This document shows, one piece after another, positions 31,455 to 43,470 of a stretch of 64,000 nucleotides of DNA. Numbering within the stretch: position 1 is the first letter of the stretch; every line of letters starts with the position of its first letter. The notes beneath the pieces are model-generated. The model was not told where the DNA came from, did no database searches, and worked only from the letters and a program-made list of their open reading frames with translations. Location of the stretch: positions 263,617,709 to 263,681,708 of the forward strand of contig OY998175.1 in NCBI GenBank assembly GCA_963921935.1. Reading direction: 5' to 3'. The translations under genes and the position numbers were made by a program. Origin of the DNA: Galeruca laticollis. Taxonomy: Eukaryota > Arthropoda > Insecta > Coleoptera > Chrysomelidae.

Positions 31455-32736
31455 TCAAGGGAGAGAATTGTTTAAATGGAGTAAAGTATGATGTCTTTTG
31501 TCACATATGGAACATGCTTTTACCGAAATACAATTAAGGATTGTGTGTTTATAACCTAGACATCTAAAGCACATTCTGTTATCTCTAATGTACTTGTTCC
31601 GATCAGGATCGGAAAGCATCCCGAATGGGGGGCATGGATAAATTCCGTGAACTATTTCCTTACAAAATAAGCATGTTGGAGAAGGGTAGGAGGGACTATG
31701 ATATGCAATAGACGAGAGTTGATTGCGTTGATCATTGTTGTCAGGCGAGTTTTGTTCAGGAAGCGAGTGTTGATTTGAAAGTGAAGTTACCCTGTTGGGT
31801 GGTGTGATCACATTAGAATACTGATAACGATGATGATGGGATGTATTAGGTTTAGGATCTTGTGTCAACAAGTTTTCCAAACCGGTACATTTTTTCACCA
31901 TAAAATCAAAAAAACTATCACCAGTAATTAAATTTTGATCAATCTCTTTTTCTTCCAGAGATCTTTTAGTACTATAGTCTTATTTTGTTTTCAATATGTG
32001 AACAATTAAGGCATCGAATAAATTTCCCTTACTGATATTTCAGTTAAATAACGATTTTACTATAGATCTAGCTTCAGATGTGAATATTCTTAATTGCTGT
32101 GCGTCACATTTTGATATATTATTACAGGCCGTTAAACGGTTAAAATGGGCAGTAACAATCTGCCTTATATTATTGTATTTAGAATTTAGTAAGTCTAAAG
32201 CTACATCAAAATTAGTTTCATTTACTGGTAATTGAGAAATTAAAATTAGCGGGTCACTTTTCAAGTATGATTTCAAATAGTAAAATTTTTTCAGTTTTGC
32301 ATGTAAGCCGGGTATTATTTACTATCAATGCATTGAACAGTTCTCTAAAGGCACTATATTTTGTGCTGTCTCCAGAAAAAATCGGTATTTCTATTGATGG
32401 AAATCTAATATGCGTTTCATTATGAGAATGTAAGGTTGATTGAGTAATTTGATTTAGTCTGAAATTCAATTTATAGTAAGCATTTTGTAGTCTGCAGTAT
32501 AATGAATAATATTTTTCATCAATCTGGCTTCTATCGTCAAATTCTAATTCAGGATCTAAGGCTATGATTTCTATTCGATCTTGAATCTCAGAATATTTAG
32601 AGTAGTATTTATCTAAGTAATATATTCGGGATTTGAAAGCATACTTGTCTAACTCGTCCAAATTGTTATGAAACCAGTTATGAATACGAGTAATTGCTGC
32701 CTTACAACTAGCACGATGTGTTTTTGAAGAATCCAT
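31455..32736 (-). pseudogene. BEL/Pao gag (DUF1759 and zinc knuckles)
   Basis: ATG at 32736 begins a coiled N-terminal region (SCKAAITRIHNWFHNNLDEL, QIDEKYYSLYCRLQNAYYKL), followed by FPSIEIPIFSGDSTKYSAF, the DUF1759 signature of BEL gag. After a frameshift near 32275, 32276-32040 continues LKSDPLILISQLPVNETNF and LLNSKYNNIRQIV. A third piece (31901-31455) ends in cysteine knuckles (CFRCLGYKHTILNC, CSICDKRHHTLLH), which bind RNA. Two frame breaks separate the pieces. Confidence 0.88.
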
Positions 32737-33066
32737 TTTATCAATTATTTCACATAGATATTTGACATAAAATTCAAATCAATGTGTCATGTTAGGTATT
32801 TGAGTAATATTTTATGATGTAAATTATTGTTTTCCAAAATTGATATGGGAGAATGTTATTAAATGTCCAAACTAAATTTCGAATTATAAAATATAACAAA
32901 AATGTAATGAGTTTTATCCGTCATATGTACCTTCTTTGTCTTGTTCGATTTCACTGCTAACCTGCTGTCTGTCTCGAAGAATTTCAAGCAGCAACACTGC
33001 TCTCGATTCAGGACTAAATTCTATGAATTTCATTTGTTTCGATCCGGCTACAGAAGGGCCATGTAT
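32737..33066 (-). other. Junction between BEL remnants 2 and 3
   Basis: 32737-32910 would be the 5' untranslated part of the gag above. A minus frame at 32914-33108 (EFSPESRAVLLLEILRDRQ) precedes the next LTR copy. I do not recognise it as a known domain. Confidence 0.4.
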
Positions 33067-33712
33067 TACATTCTTCTGTTTTCTAATGGAAACGCAAAAA
33101 TGCGGCAAGTCGTATCCACTTTCATGTTTATAAGCTCTGAAGGACCAATCGTAATGTTACGATAATAACTGCTTACATATGTATGAGTTGTATATTATGT
33201 TAAATGAAAATCGATGTGTATATGCACTTTTCTTTATATTTCTGTCACTTTACACCTTCTTCATTTTGCGTCACAATTAAGATTATCACAATTGCTTATG
33301 ATACATTGTAATTGAAAAGTTTTTACTTCTTTATGATTTATTTTCTGAAAATGTGACTTTTTATTATTTTTTTAATTGAATTTTTGTTACTCGACTAACA
33401 ACCTTTTTATATATGATGAGAATGAAAAATTGAATGTATGTTGTTATAGATATTTTTATATGTCATTTAAAGTGGGTGATAACAAGGAAAGTTATGTAAG
33501 AATGTAACCAATGGGAAATAGAGATTCAAATGAAACTGTCATATGACTGCTGAAACTCAGTCGATGCATATAGTTTTATGGACAAAGAAGTTGATATATA
33601 GTTATCTGTGGTTTTTTATATGAAATGAAGTTTGAAATAGAGGGTGAAGATAGAGTAATAATTTATGTAAGAATTAACAGTAGGAATTTTAGTGTTAACT
33701 CAAATTCGTACA
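33067..33712 (-). repeat. LTR-like insertion in BEL protease, copy 2
   Basis: Homologous over its length to 26577-27175 with the same right-hand junction (gtacaccgtttgcgaggc). The left-hand flank differs, so remnant 3 has lost everything after the insertion. Confidence 0.65.
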
Positions 33713-34295
33713 CCGTTTGCGAGGCAACTTTAGTTGTTGTGCAAACTGTCGGGTAACTAGACTATTTGAATAGCGGAGTCGAGTAGTGCTTGAGCGGTCA
33801 ACCATTGTCCATTGTGACTATCAATGCTTACTGAGGCAGTTGGTAAGAGGACATATTCATTTGCATTTGAAAGAGTAGCTAAAGTAGTGGGAGAAGACAA
33901 CTTCTGCTCAGAATTCGCAGCATTGTCGTGAGCGTTAATTTTGACAATATCAAAGTTGGTATTTGCAAAAGGGGATGTCATAGAGTTGTTTCCATTTAGG
34001 ACATTATTTACAGGGACATTTGATTTGGATTGGCCTGGGGCAGGAACTTGCTTATTAGAAGGAACATTGCCCGAATTCGCCAGATTATCGAAGTGAAAAT
34101 AAGAATGGTGGGACTTATTACAGGAAGTACACCTTTTCAGTGATTCACACTGAGAAATACAATGGCTTTGACTAAGACAGTTTAGACACAACTGTTTACC
34201 TTTAACAAATGAATAACTCTCTCTAGGATTCATGGAAATGAATTTGGGGTATCCGTACATGGTATCACCTTTTCCAAAACAACAAACACAATTTT
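33713..34295 (-). pseudogene. BEL/Pao remnant 3: gag C-terminus and protease start
   Basis: The frame 34260-33757 continues upstream to about 34290. It has a CVCC pair, LCLNCLSQSHCISQC and CTSCNKSHHSYFHFD zinc knuckles, a 90-residue serine/asparagine-rich linker, and the protease start YVLLPTASVSIDSHNGQWLT with LLDSAIQIV before a stop. It is cut on its 5' side by PLE-A. The missing gag N-terminus resumes on the same strand at 39830. Confidence 0.85.
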
Positions 34296-34667
34296 AGTGT
34301 TTTTAAAATGAAACTCAAGGTCTCTAGTTAATTCCACAATATAATACAAGTTATTGAAAATTCTAAAAAATTGACAATTGTTTAGATAAATCAATATCAT
34401 CGTCAGAATGACAGAAGTTACTTTTCATTTTATGCCTACCTGATGTTTAGTAGTTATATTTGGCTAGACCAAGAAGTAACCTAACTTGTGATTGGCTTAA
34501 TATATGTTTATAGAAAAAAGAAGAAGATGTGATATTACAAATATTGAAGTTTAGATATTATTAGCCCTATGGTGATATCCTGGATATCATTTTTCCAATT
34601 AAGATCAGTATAACTGTGCAATGATATAGAAAACCAGGAAAACTATATCTGCTGATCTTTACAATTA

Positions 34668-37066
34668 TCACTTAAGAAGACAGTTTATTAGTAGAAAATT
34701 CCCTAGATTCAACTGTTCATTGACAACTTCATATTGTGGGTTTCTTAAATGTCTTCTAATTTCCAGTTCTTCAAGGAAATCCAGTTCCTGTTTCTTTTCA
34801 CAAATATGCAGTACTTCCAGTTTTGTGTTAGGTGTCAATGAATGATTGGTGTCAAGTAGATGTTTTGCGTAGTGGGATTTATCTGGTTGTTTTGATCTGT
34901 ATGCTCGTAAGTGCTCACTGTATCGTATTCCAAAATTGCTAAGGGTCTGACCCAAATAGACAGCATTACATTCTGGACATTTGAGTTTATATATACCTGA
35001 CTTCTTCAATAGTGGTATTTTTGTTTTTACATTTAACAATTTTGTACTAACGTTACTTTCTGTTTTAAAAGAAATTGTTGTATTCGTTGCTGAAGATATT
35101 ATCTTTGAAATATTATTAGAAATGTTTCCTGCATATGTGATGGTTTTATGAGTTTTAATTTCATCAGCTTGTTTAGGATATATTAGTTGTAATGCCGCTT
35201 TTTCCTCTTTTTTACTAATTAGCTTATTTATCATATCTAATGGATAACCGTTAGATGTTGCTATTTGTCTAATTGTATTAATCTCTCTATCAAAATTACA
35301 TTTGTTCATAGGAACTGAAAAAGCTCTATGTATCATTGAACTATATGCAGCTAGTCTGTGTGACATAGGGTGGTTAGAATTGAATGGAATTGTTACATCA
35401 GTTTGTGTTGGTTTTCAGTAAATTGAATAATCAAGTACATTATTAACTCTTTGAATTTTTAAATCAAGAAAACTGATTGAGCTATTTTCTTCAATTTCTA
35501 ATGTAAATTTAATTTTCGGGTGTAAATTATTGATGTGGTTAAAAAATACATCTAATTGTCGTTCACTACCCATAAAACAAGCTAATATGTCATCTACATA
35601 TCTATACCAAAATAAAATATTTTTCGAAATATTACTTTCAAAGATCTTTCTTTCTAAATTGTCCATGAAAATGTTCGCTAAAATAGGTGATATAGGGCTT
35701 CCCATTGGTAAACCTTCATTTTGAATATATATCTTATTGTCAAAAGTGAAATAATTCTGATTAATTCATACGTCAAATAAATTAAGTATATCTGATATTA
35801 TTCCTGGATTACTATTTTTATCTTCTAGTAATTTTCTTACAAGTATTAGACATTCTTTAGGAGGAATTTTAGTAAACATGTTAGTTACATCGAACGATAT
35901 GAGTTTATAGTTATCTTGTAAGTGGATTGCTTTCAACTTTTTGATTAGTTCTATTGAATTTCTAATTGAGTACTGAGATTCATATCCGTAAGTATTGAGT
36001 ATATTGTTGAGCTTCTTTGCCAATATATTATTAGGAGCATTAACATAAGAGACTACAGGTCTAATGGGTTTCGTTATTTTATGTTATTTAACTGTTCCAT
36101 ATAATTGTGGACAATGAGGATTCTTATGTATGATAGACCTCTTTTCGTAATCATTTAAAAGATAATTTGAATTATTAACAATATCCCTTACATTATTAGA
36201 AAACTTCTTTGTTGGGCCTGCTTTAAGAACTTTTACATCGCTGGATTCTATAAAGTTATATACTTTGGAATTGTAATTTTCAGTCGTCAAAATGACAGTA
36301 GCGTTCCCCTTATCAGACTTTGTAACTGTTAGGTAATTATTCTCAATCTTCTTTTTTATTGCGTTTAAAACTGAAATGTCATTTTTTGTTCGACGTTTAA
36401 CTTTTGAAGGTTCAATATTTTCGATTAAATTGGCAATTTTTAATTTCTCATGAAGAAAATTATTTGAATTAGATTTTAAAGATATTTCTGACTCTGTAGC
36501 TATAATTTGTTTAATATTATTCGTAAATTTAGGTGGTATGCTGTACTTTAAACCTTTATTCAAAAATTCTATTCCACTATTTGTAAAATTAGTGTCTGAA
36601 AGGTTTTCAAATCGTGGTGCAAAGTGTGTTGGTATGTAGGTACTTACAGTTTCATGATGTTTTGAGTATTGAATTTTATGTTGTGTGTGTTGCAGATTCT
36701 GTAGCTGCTTTTCCTGTTTCTTAAATTTCATATGCTTCATCGTGCTGACATTTTCTCTAATTTTGTCATCCAAACAGTCAAATTCTACTGGATGTAATTG
36801 GAATGTGAGTTCTGAATGTACAACTTTTATGTAGTTGTCTAAGGAGTCTCTAACTTTGAACCATTTCTTACATTCTGATTTTATCCAAACTCGTTGAGCA
36901 CATTTTATAGCTTTTTGTGCTTGTGGTGGTTTGGTGTGACATTTTATATTCACATAATTTGGTATTACCTTTTTTCTAAGGCATTCTTGGTTAAACCAAA
37001 TGTTTTGTGATGCTTTGTAACGTTTTTGTAGTAATTTCTGGTACAGTCGGGTCAAAGCTTCTCTTG
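34668..37066 (-). pseudogene. PLE-A: RT with GIY-YIG endonuclease, three nonsense codons
   Basis: One frame runs the full length with stops only at 36084, 35766 and 35415. From the 5' end it holds an N-terminal region (REALTRLYQKLLQKRYKA), SDKGNATVILTTENYNSKVY, RT motif A FDVTNMFTKIP, GLPMGSPISPILANIFMDNL (motif B) and the active box FWYRYVDDILACF. The thumb and linker follow, then the GIY-YIG nuclease (GIYKLKCPECNAVYLGQ, then RYSEHLRAYRSKQ and HLLDTNHS) and LEELEIRRHLRNP. This is the usual Penelope architecture: the nuclease nicks DNA and the RT primes there. The first residues before REALT are antisense of PLE-B, not protein. Confidence 0.9.
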
Positions 37067-39394
37067 GTTTAACCAAGAATGCCTTAGAAAAAAGGTAATA
37101 CCAAATTATGTGAATATAAAATGTCACACCATAACACCACAAGCACAAAAAGCTATAAAATGTGCTCAACGAGTTTGGATAAAATCAGAATGTAAGAAAT
37201 GGTTCAAAGTTAGAGACTCCTTAGACAACTACATAAAAGTTGTACATTCAGAACTCACATTCCAATTACATCCAGTAGAATTTGACTGTTTGGATGACAA
37301 AATTAGAGAAAATGTCAGCACGATGAAGCATATGAAATTTAAGGAACAGGAAAAGAAGCTACAGAATCCTGAACACACACAACATAAAATTCAATACTCA
37401 AAACATCATGAAATTGTAAGTACCCACATACCAACACACTTTGCACCACGATTTGAAAACCTTTCAGACACTAATTTTACAAATAGTGAAATAGAATTTT
37501 TAAATAAAGGTTTAAAGTACAGCATACCACCTAAATTTACGAATAATATTAAACAAATTATAGCTACATAGTCAGAAATAGCTTTAAAATCTAATTCAAA
37601 TAATTTTCTTTATGAGAAATTAAAAATTGCCAATTTATCAAAAATATTGAACCTTCAAAAGTTAAACGTCAAACAAAAAATGACATTTCAGTTCTAAACG
37701 CAATAAAAAAGAAGATTGAGAATAATAACCTAACAGTTAAAAAGTCTGATAAGGGGAACGCTACTGTCATTTTGACGACTGAAAATTACAATTCCAAAGT
37801 ATATAACTTTATAGAATCCAGCGATGTAAAAGTTCTTAAAGCAGACCCAACAAAGAAGTTTTCTAATAATGTAAGGGATATTGTTAATAATTCAAATTAT
37901 CTTTTAAATGATTACGAAAAGAGGTCTATCATACATAAGAATCCTCATTGTCCACAATTATATGGAACAGTTAAATTACATAAAATAACGGAACCAATTA
38001 GACCTGTAGTCTCTTATGTTAATGCTCCTAATAATATATTGGCAAAGAAGCTCAACAATATACTCAATACTTACGGATATGAATCTCAATACTCAATTAG
38101 AAATTCAATAGAACTAATCAAAAAATTGAAAGCAATCCACTTACAAGATAACTGTAAACTCATATCGTTCGATGTAACTAACATGTTTACTAAAATTCCT
38201 CCTAAAGAATGTCTAATACTTGTAAGAAAATTACTAGAAGATAAAAATATTAATCCAGGAATAATATCAGATATACTTAATTTATTTGACGTATGCATTA
38301 TTCAGAATTATTTCACTTTTGACAATAAGATATATATTCAAAATGAAGGTTCACCAATGGGAAGCCCTATATCACCTATTTTAGCAAACATTTTCATGGA
38401 CAATTTAGAAATAAAGATCTTTGAAAGTAATATTTCGAAAAATATTTTATTTTGGTATAGATATGTAGATGACATATTAGCTTGTTTTATGGGTAGTGAA
38501 CGACAATTAGATGTATTTTTTAACCACATCAATAATTTACACCCGAAAATTAAATTTACATTAGAAATTGAAGAAAATAGCTCAATCAATTTTCTTGATT
38601 TATAAATTCAAAGAGTTAATAATGTACTTGATTATTCAATTTACCGAAAACCAACACAAACTGATGTAAAAATTCCATTCAATTCTAACCACCCTATGTC
38701 ACACAGACTAGCAGCATATAATTCAATGATACATAGAGCTTTTCCAGTTCCTATGAACAAATGTAATTTTGATAGAGAGACTAATACAATTAGACAAATA
38801 GCAACATCTAACGGTTATCCATCAGATATGATAAATAAGCTAATTAGTAAAAAAGAGGAAGAAGTGGCATTACAACTAATATATCCTAAACAAGCTGATG
38901 AAATTGAAACTTATAAAACCATCACATATGCAGGAAACATTTCTAATAATATTTCAAAGATAATATCTTCAGCAACGAATACAACAATTTCTTTTAAAAC
39001 AGAAAGTAACGTTAGTACAAAATTGTTAAATGGAAAAACCAAAATACCACTATTAAAGAAGTCAGGTATATATAAACTCAAATGTCCAGAGTGTAATGCT
39101 GTCTATTTTGGTCAGACCCTTAGGAATTTTGAAATACGATACAGTGAGCACTTACGAGCATACAGATTGAAACAACCAGATAAATACCACTACGCAAAAC
39201 ATCTACTTGACACCAATCATTCATTGACACCTAACACAAAACTAGGAGTACTGCATATTTGTGAAAAGAATCAAGAACTGGATTTCCTTGAAGAACTGGA
39301 AATTAGAAGACATTTAAGAAACCCACAATATGAAGTTGTCAATGAACAGTAAAATCTAGCGAATTCTCCACTAATAAACTGTCTTCTTAAGTGA
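37058..39394 (+). pseudogene. PLE-B: RT with GIY-YIG endonuclease, broken
   Basis: Near-identical inverted partner of PLE-A at protein level (over 90% in the C-terminal 200 residues by eye). It starts slightly further in, at the FNQECLRKK equivalent. Breaks are a TAG at 37569-37571, a frameshift around 37640-37700, a stop after FLDL at 38603-38605 and a stop after NEQ at 39350-39352. It has motif A FDVTNMFTKIP, box RYVDDILACF and nuclease GIYKLKCPECNAVYFGQ. The two copies carry different lesions, so they decayed independently after formation. Confidence 0.9.
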
Positions 39395-39654
39395 TAATTG
39401 TAAAGATCAGCAGATATAGTTTTTCTGGTTTTCTATATCATTGCACAGTTATACTGATCTTAATTGGAAAATGATATCCAGAATATCACCATAGGGCTAA
39501 TAATATCTAAGCTTCAATATTTGTAATATCACATCTTCTTCTTTTTTCTATAAACATATATTAAGCCAATAACAAGTTAGGTTACTTCTTGGTCTAGCCA
39601 AATATAACTACTAAACATCAGGTAGGCATAAAATGAAATGTAACTTCTGTCATT

Positions 39655-39680
39655 CTGACGATGATATTGATTTATCGGAA
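39655..39680 (+). ncRNA. Possible degenerate hammerhead core in PLE-B 3' region
   Basis: CTGACGA (39655-39661; fits CUGANGA) is followed by a 5 bp stem tgata/tatcg with loop ttgatt and then GAA (39678-39680). The base after GAA is C instead of the usual A. PLEs are known to carry hammerheads, which makes the motif credible but not proven. Confidence 0.35.
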
Positions 39681-39815
39681 CAATTGTCAATTTTTTAGAA
39701 TTTTCAATAACTTGTATTATATTGTGGAATTAACTAGAGACCTTGAGTTTCATTTAAAAACACTAATATGATTATATTCCACGAAGTAAGGGTCGAGACA
39801 GTCAAACACAATTTT

Positions 39816-40640
39816 GTTTATTTAAACCAATGCGGGAAGACTATTGTTAGTTGACAAAAAAGTAACCTTATTATTTCTATTAAATTTTTCCTTCGGCGGC
39901 AGTTGTGAATTATTAGGTTCAGATAAGTTTAAATTTTCTAAGAGCGATTGTCGCTTATTCATGAATTCGAAAAAAGTTTCAGCAGTAGGATTTTTTCCTA
40001 GCTCGCTATCGCTATTATAAGCTTTTCTGGATTGAAAATCAAGTTTCTGCTCTAATGAAACACAGTGAGTGTTTCAATGTTCTCTTTACTATTCAATTCG
40101 AGGATTTTATCGAATCAAATGTTTTTTGCGACAACATACGAAAATCTTTCAAGTCCGCCGGTGTTCCTTTTGGTATAGACTAACATGAAACAAGATTTTG
40201 AAAAAGGCTATTCAGTAATTTCTATTTATAATAGTAAGTTTCTTGGAGAATTTTAAGAGCAACTTCAAGATTCTGATTGGTTAGGCTAAGAATAAATCAA
40301 TTCCAATGTCTGTCCTCACAATAAGCTTCTCAAATAATAAATCTTTTCCTTGTCCGACTTAAGTTTTGAATCATTTAACACAACGGCAGTGAACGAATAA
40401 AAAAAAGGGCATATTCAGAGGCCGTTCCTGTAAAAGGTTTATTAGAAATTTTGGTTAGTGTGATACTAGAAAGATCAGTGTTATCTGAAGCGATTTTCTT
40501 TTGGACAATAGAAGTTAGTTCAGCTATACAAAGTTCAAATCTATCGAAGACCACATTCTCCACAATGCCGCCTGATGACAATATGTCAGAGTTTATTTTA
40601 GTTATAGGAGAGATATCGAGTTGCACTTGTTGATAACTTT
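39816..40640 (-). pseudogene. BEL/Pao remnant 3: gag N-terminal (DUF1759) part
   Basis: Minus frames read QLDISPITKINSDI, CIAELTSIVQKKI, SNKPFTGTASEYALFF (the FSGDxxxYxxF position of DUF1759). After breaks they continue LTNQNLEVALKILQETYY, SIPKGTPADLKDF and, near 39870-39920, NNSQLPPKEKFN. It is collinear with, and on the same strand as, the zinc-knuckle part at 33713-34295, from which the PLE pair separates it. Multiple stops. Confidence 0.78.
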
Positions 40641-41019
40641 TGTAGTAATTGATTAAGCTATCAAGTTTAGTTTTTAATAAATGTTACGTTTAATAAGAGT
40701 TCCGCGCATTCCGGAAAATAATTAAAGTTTATTTTAATATTTTTCCGATAGAAAGTTCGAAATTTAGCGCCTCACTTCGCGAACACTTTTTGTCCATTGA
40801 TCCATCAAAGAGTACCAAAAGCAAGAGTCACAATCGGGGAAAAGCATTTTCTAAAGAAAGAAATAGTAGTAGAGAGGCATGTCAAATTGACATTCATACA
40901 CCATTCTTTGAGTGATACAGTATTGAAGTTTTTCTAATGAAATGGTGAATTATATTTTATATCATTGAAGCTTGAAATATTTGTCAAGAGAATCATTGAT
41001 AAGTTAAATTGATTTCACA
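40641..41019. other. No gene recognised
   Basis: Probably BEL 5' untranslated or LTR sequence followed by the start of the LINE. No motif is clear. Confidence 0.35.
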
Positions 41020-43230
41020 ATGTCCTCTCCGCCAATAACGGGGACAACCCCATTTACCACCGAGTACACGCGTAGACTTAGGGAAAAGATCCATAAGCTC
41101 AATGTGAAAAGACCGGTAATATTTTCTAGTCACAACCTAACTTCCAACAATATTGTGAGTACAAAGAAACCAATAGTGACAGTTAAAACCTCCCCTAAAT
41201 CATCAAAATTTAAAGGTACGTCTGAAATTATTAAAAGACATAAGAAACAATCAAAATTTTCCACTCACAATAGGAAAAAAACAATAACATCTAAAAAAAC
41301 TGATAAGATGTTAGACACCCTTGTGTAGTAGACGTACCACGTCTCCCTGCAACTAATGTAGGGTAACCCGACTCTAGATTTAGCGAAGAACTGGCTCGTA
41401 TCAAAATCAAAAATGCTGAATTATAATCAAAAAATATAAATTTTCATAAATTAGTATATCTGAACAAGGAATCTGATTCCTCAGATGACACAAACTCAGA
41501 CATACAAAGATCAATCATTTTAGATTCAGTAGAGATAACTAACATTTCCAAAGTAATTATTGCCTCTATCGACATTATCCTTCTAAACAATTGCATAGAG
41601 GACACATCAAACAGTCATAGCGCACATAAAACTGCTAAACTCCCAGACAAAACATTAAAAAAGTGTAACGAATATAAAGATAAGTGTCTAGAACAAAACA
41701 AAGAAAAGTATGTAGAACAAAGTAAAGAAAAGTGTCTAGAACAAAGTAAAGAAAAGTGTCTAGAACAAAGTAAAGAAAAGTGTCTAGAACTACCATTAGA
41801 AAAGAGTATAGAATTCGATAAAAACAATAAGTATATGGAAAACCAAAAATCACTTGGAAAGACGGCTAAAGCTCACGAAACACTCAGCCCAACGTTATCT
41901 ATACCCCCCTGTAGGGGTAATAAAAATGAAAACACTTTTACTCGGAATCACTCTAATATCAATAATTTCAACGAAGCAAGAATAGAAACACTTCAGATGA
42001 CGATGAGGGAATCACAAATCCCCATCAAACTATCAAAGTACAATTCCACAAACCGTCCACCCCCTCCTGGGCACAAGAGATCGAGAAAAGAGTCAACACA
42101 AGTTCAAATCCTATAGATAAATTGATCTCGCAATATGAGAAAATCATTAATAAAAATAACAAAATTTCTGCAAGAACTCTCAATATGTTTAATATCAAAA
42201 AACAATCTACACCGGAAGACCTAAATGCTATAACCACTCTGCTACTGACGCAACAACTAGACCAAATGGAAACCATCCCTCCAGATTTCGTATAGCCGAA
42301 AAAAGTTAGGACATTCAATTATATTATTCAACAAATACCTCGTAATCAAAATATCGCTACGTCAAACAGATATGAATCTTGGTCAGAGCAGTCGGACGAC
42401 GAAACTATACAAGAAAAATCCCAGAAGAAGAGGAAAGAGAAGACGTTCCGGAAGTTCAACCCCTCAGACCCCAGCTCGGAAGACGAGCCAATCGCCGGAC
42501 ACGCCAAGAGAGCGAAAGAAAACCCAAACAAAATTTTCAGGAAACCACCCACTTGCCCCTCACCTACCCCCCCCCCCTAGTCATAGAGGGGAACTAAAAG
42601 AAGATGTACAAAAATAATTTGAGATTAAATATACCAATAAATCGACATCTGTATTACACAAAGACAAAGATGACTTCGAGAAATTGAAAAACATTCTAAG
42701 GCAAGAAAAAGTAAAATTCCATACACTAAAAAAGAAGACAAATATAATGCCTTTGTGTTGCGTGGCCTCGTAGCAGGTCTACAAATCACAGATATCAAGG
42801 ATTAACTGGAAAAAGCTCACAAAATCACATCAAAAGATGTATGCAGAATGAGTACAAAAGGCCGCCCCCTGTACCTCGTGGTTACAGATTCAAAAATCAC
42901 ATTAAATTTTATGAACAAAACCGTGAGAATCACTGAACACACGAGAGTACAGTGGGAATACCGACGGCAAAATAAGCCAATCATCCAATAGCACATACGC
43001 CAGCTGTGGGGCCACGCTACATCGAAATGCGGTAGGACACTCCGATGCCTGAAGTGCGCCGGCAGCCACCTGACACCCGAATGCCCCAAATAGAGATCAA
43101 CACCAGCCCGCTGTACCAACTGCGACGGAAATCATCCCGCAAACGCTGAAGTCTGTCCGGAATACGTTAAGAGACGAATCTGGTTAGATGAGGAACGTGC
43201 CAACACAAAAATCCAAATCCATTTCAAATA
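41020..43230 (+). pseudogene. jockey-type LINE ORF1 (gag-like, PRE_C2HC), broken
   Basis: ATG 41020 opens a lysine/threonine-rich region ending at a stop at 41326. It is followed in shifting frames by an octapeptide-repeat segment, a proline-rich region (GHKRSRKES) and an acidic/basic stretch. It then passes LKNILRQEKVKFHTL and FVLRGLVAGLQITDIKD into the PRE_C2HC domain (STKGRPLYLVVTDSKITLNF, RITEHTRVQWEYRRQNKP). Zinc knuckles follow: the first has lost its cysteines (IRQLWGHATSKC), then CLKCAGSHLTPEC and CTNCDGNHPANAEVC. This is the RNA-binding ORF1 of X-element/jockey relatives. ORF2 is absent; PLE fragments follow directly. Confidence 0.8.
41682..41801 (+). repeat. 24 bp coding minisatellite (KCLEQSKE)
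   Basis: Five tandem 24 bp units inside the LINE ORF1 encode KCLEQNKE, KYVEQSKE, KCLEQSKE twice and KCLELPLE. The units are in frame and close to identical at DNA level, implying recent slippage. Confidence 0.88.
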
Positions 43231-43267
43231 AATACGTCCCAGCGCACTTTCCTACCACTAATCCATT

Positions 43268-43470
43268 ATAATCTTCTAGTGATTTTCTTACAAGTATTAG
43301 ACATTCTATAGGAGGGAATTTTAGTGAACATATTAGTAACATCAAACGAAATTATTTTATAGTTATCTTGTAAGTTAATTGCTCAATCAATATTATCGTC
43401 AGAATGACAGCAGTTACATTTCATTTGATGTCTACCTGATGTTTAGTACTTATTTTTGGCTGGACCTAAT
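43268..43470 (-). pseudogene. Two PLE fragments joined on the minus strand
   Basis: 43268-43383 matches the RT motif A region (compare 35823-35935). 43384-43470 matches the 3' untranslated part (compare 34390-34470). They are therefore a deletion-joined minus-strand PLE lying directly against plus-strand PLE-C. Confidence 0.75.

Larger units (their letters stand above)
34283..39815. mobile_element. Head-to-head pair of Penelope-like elements (PLE-A/PLE-B)
   Basis: Two PLE copies of about 2.7 kb face away from a common centre (A minus, B plus). They form an inverted repeat with a spacer of about 65 bp near 36993-37058. The pair is bounded by caaacacaatttt at 34283-34295 and again at 39803-39815, a 13 bp direct repeat. 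Both flanks are BEL gag on the same strand. This indicates that the pair behaves as one insertion. Confidence 0.82.

Noticed and set aside
41615..41853. Minus-strand frames with repeated DTFLYFVL or SRHFSLLC
   Set aside because: Antisense of the LINE ORF1 minisatellite.
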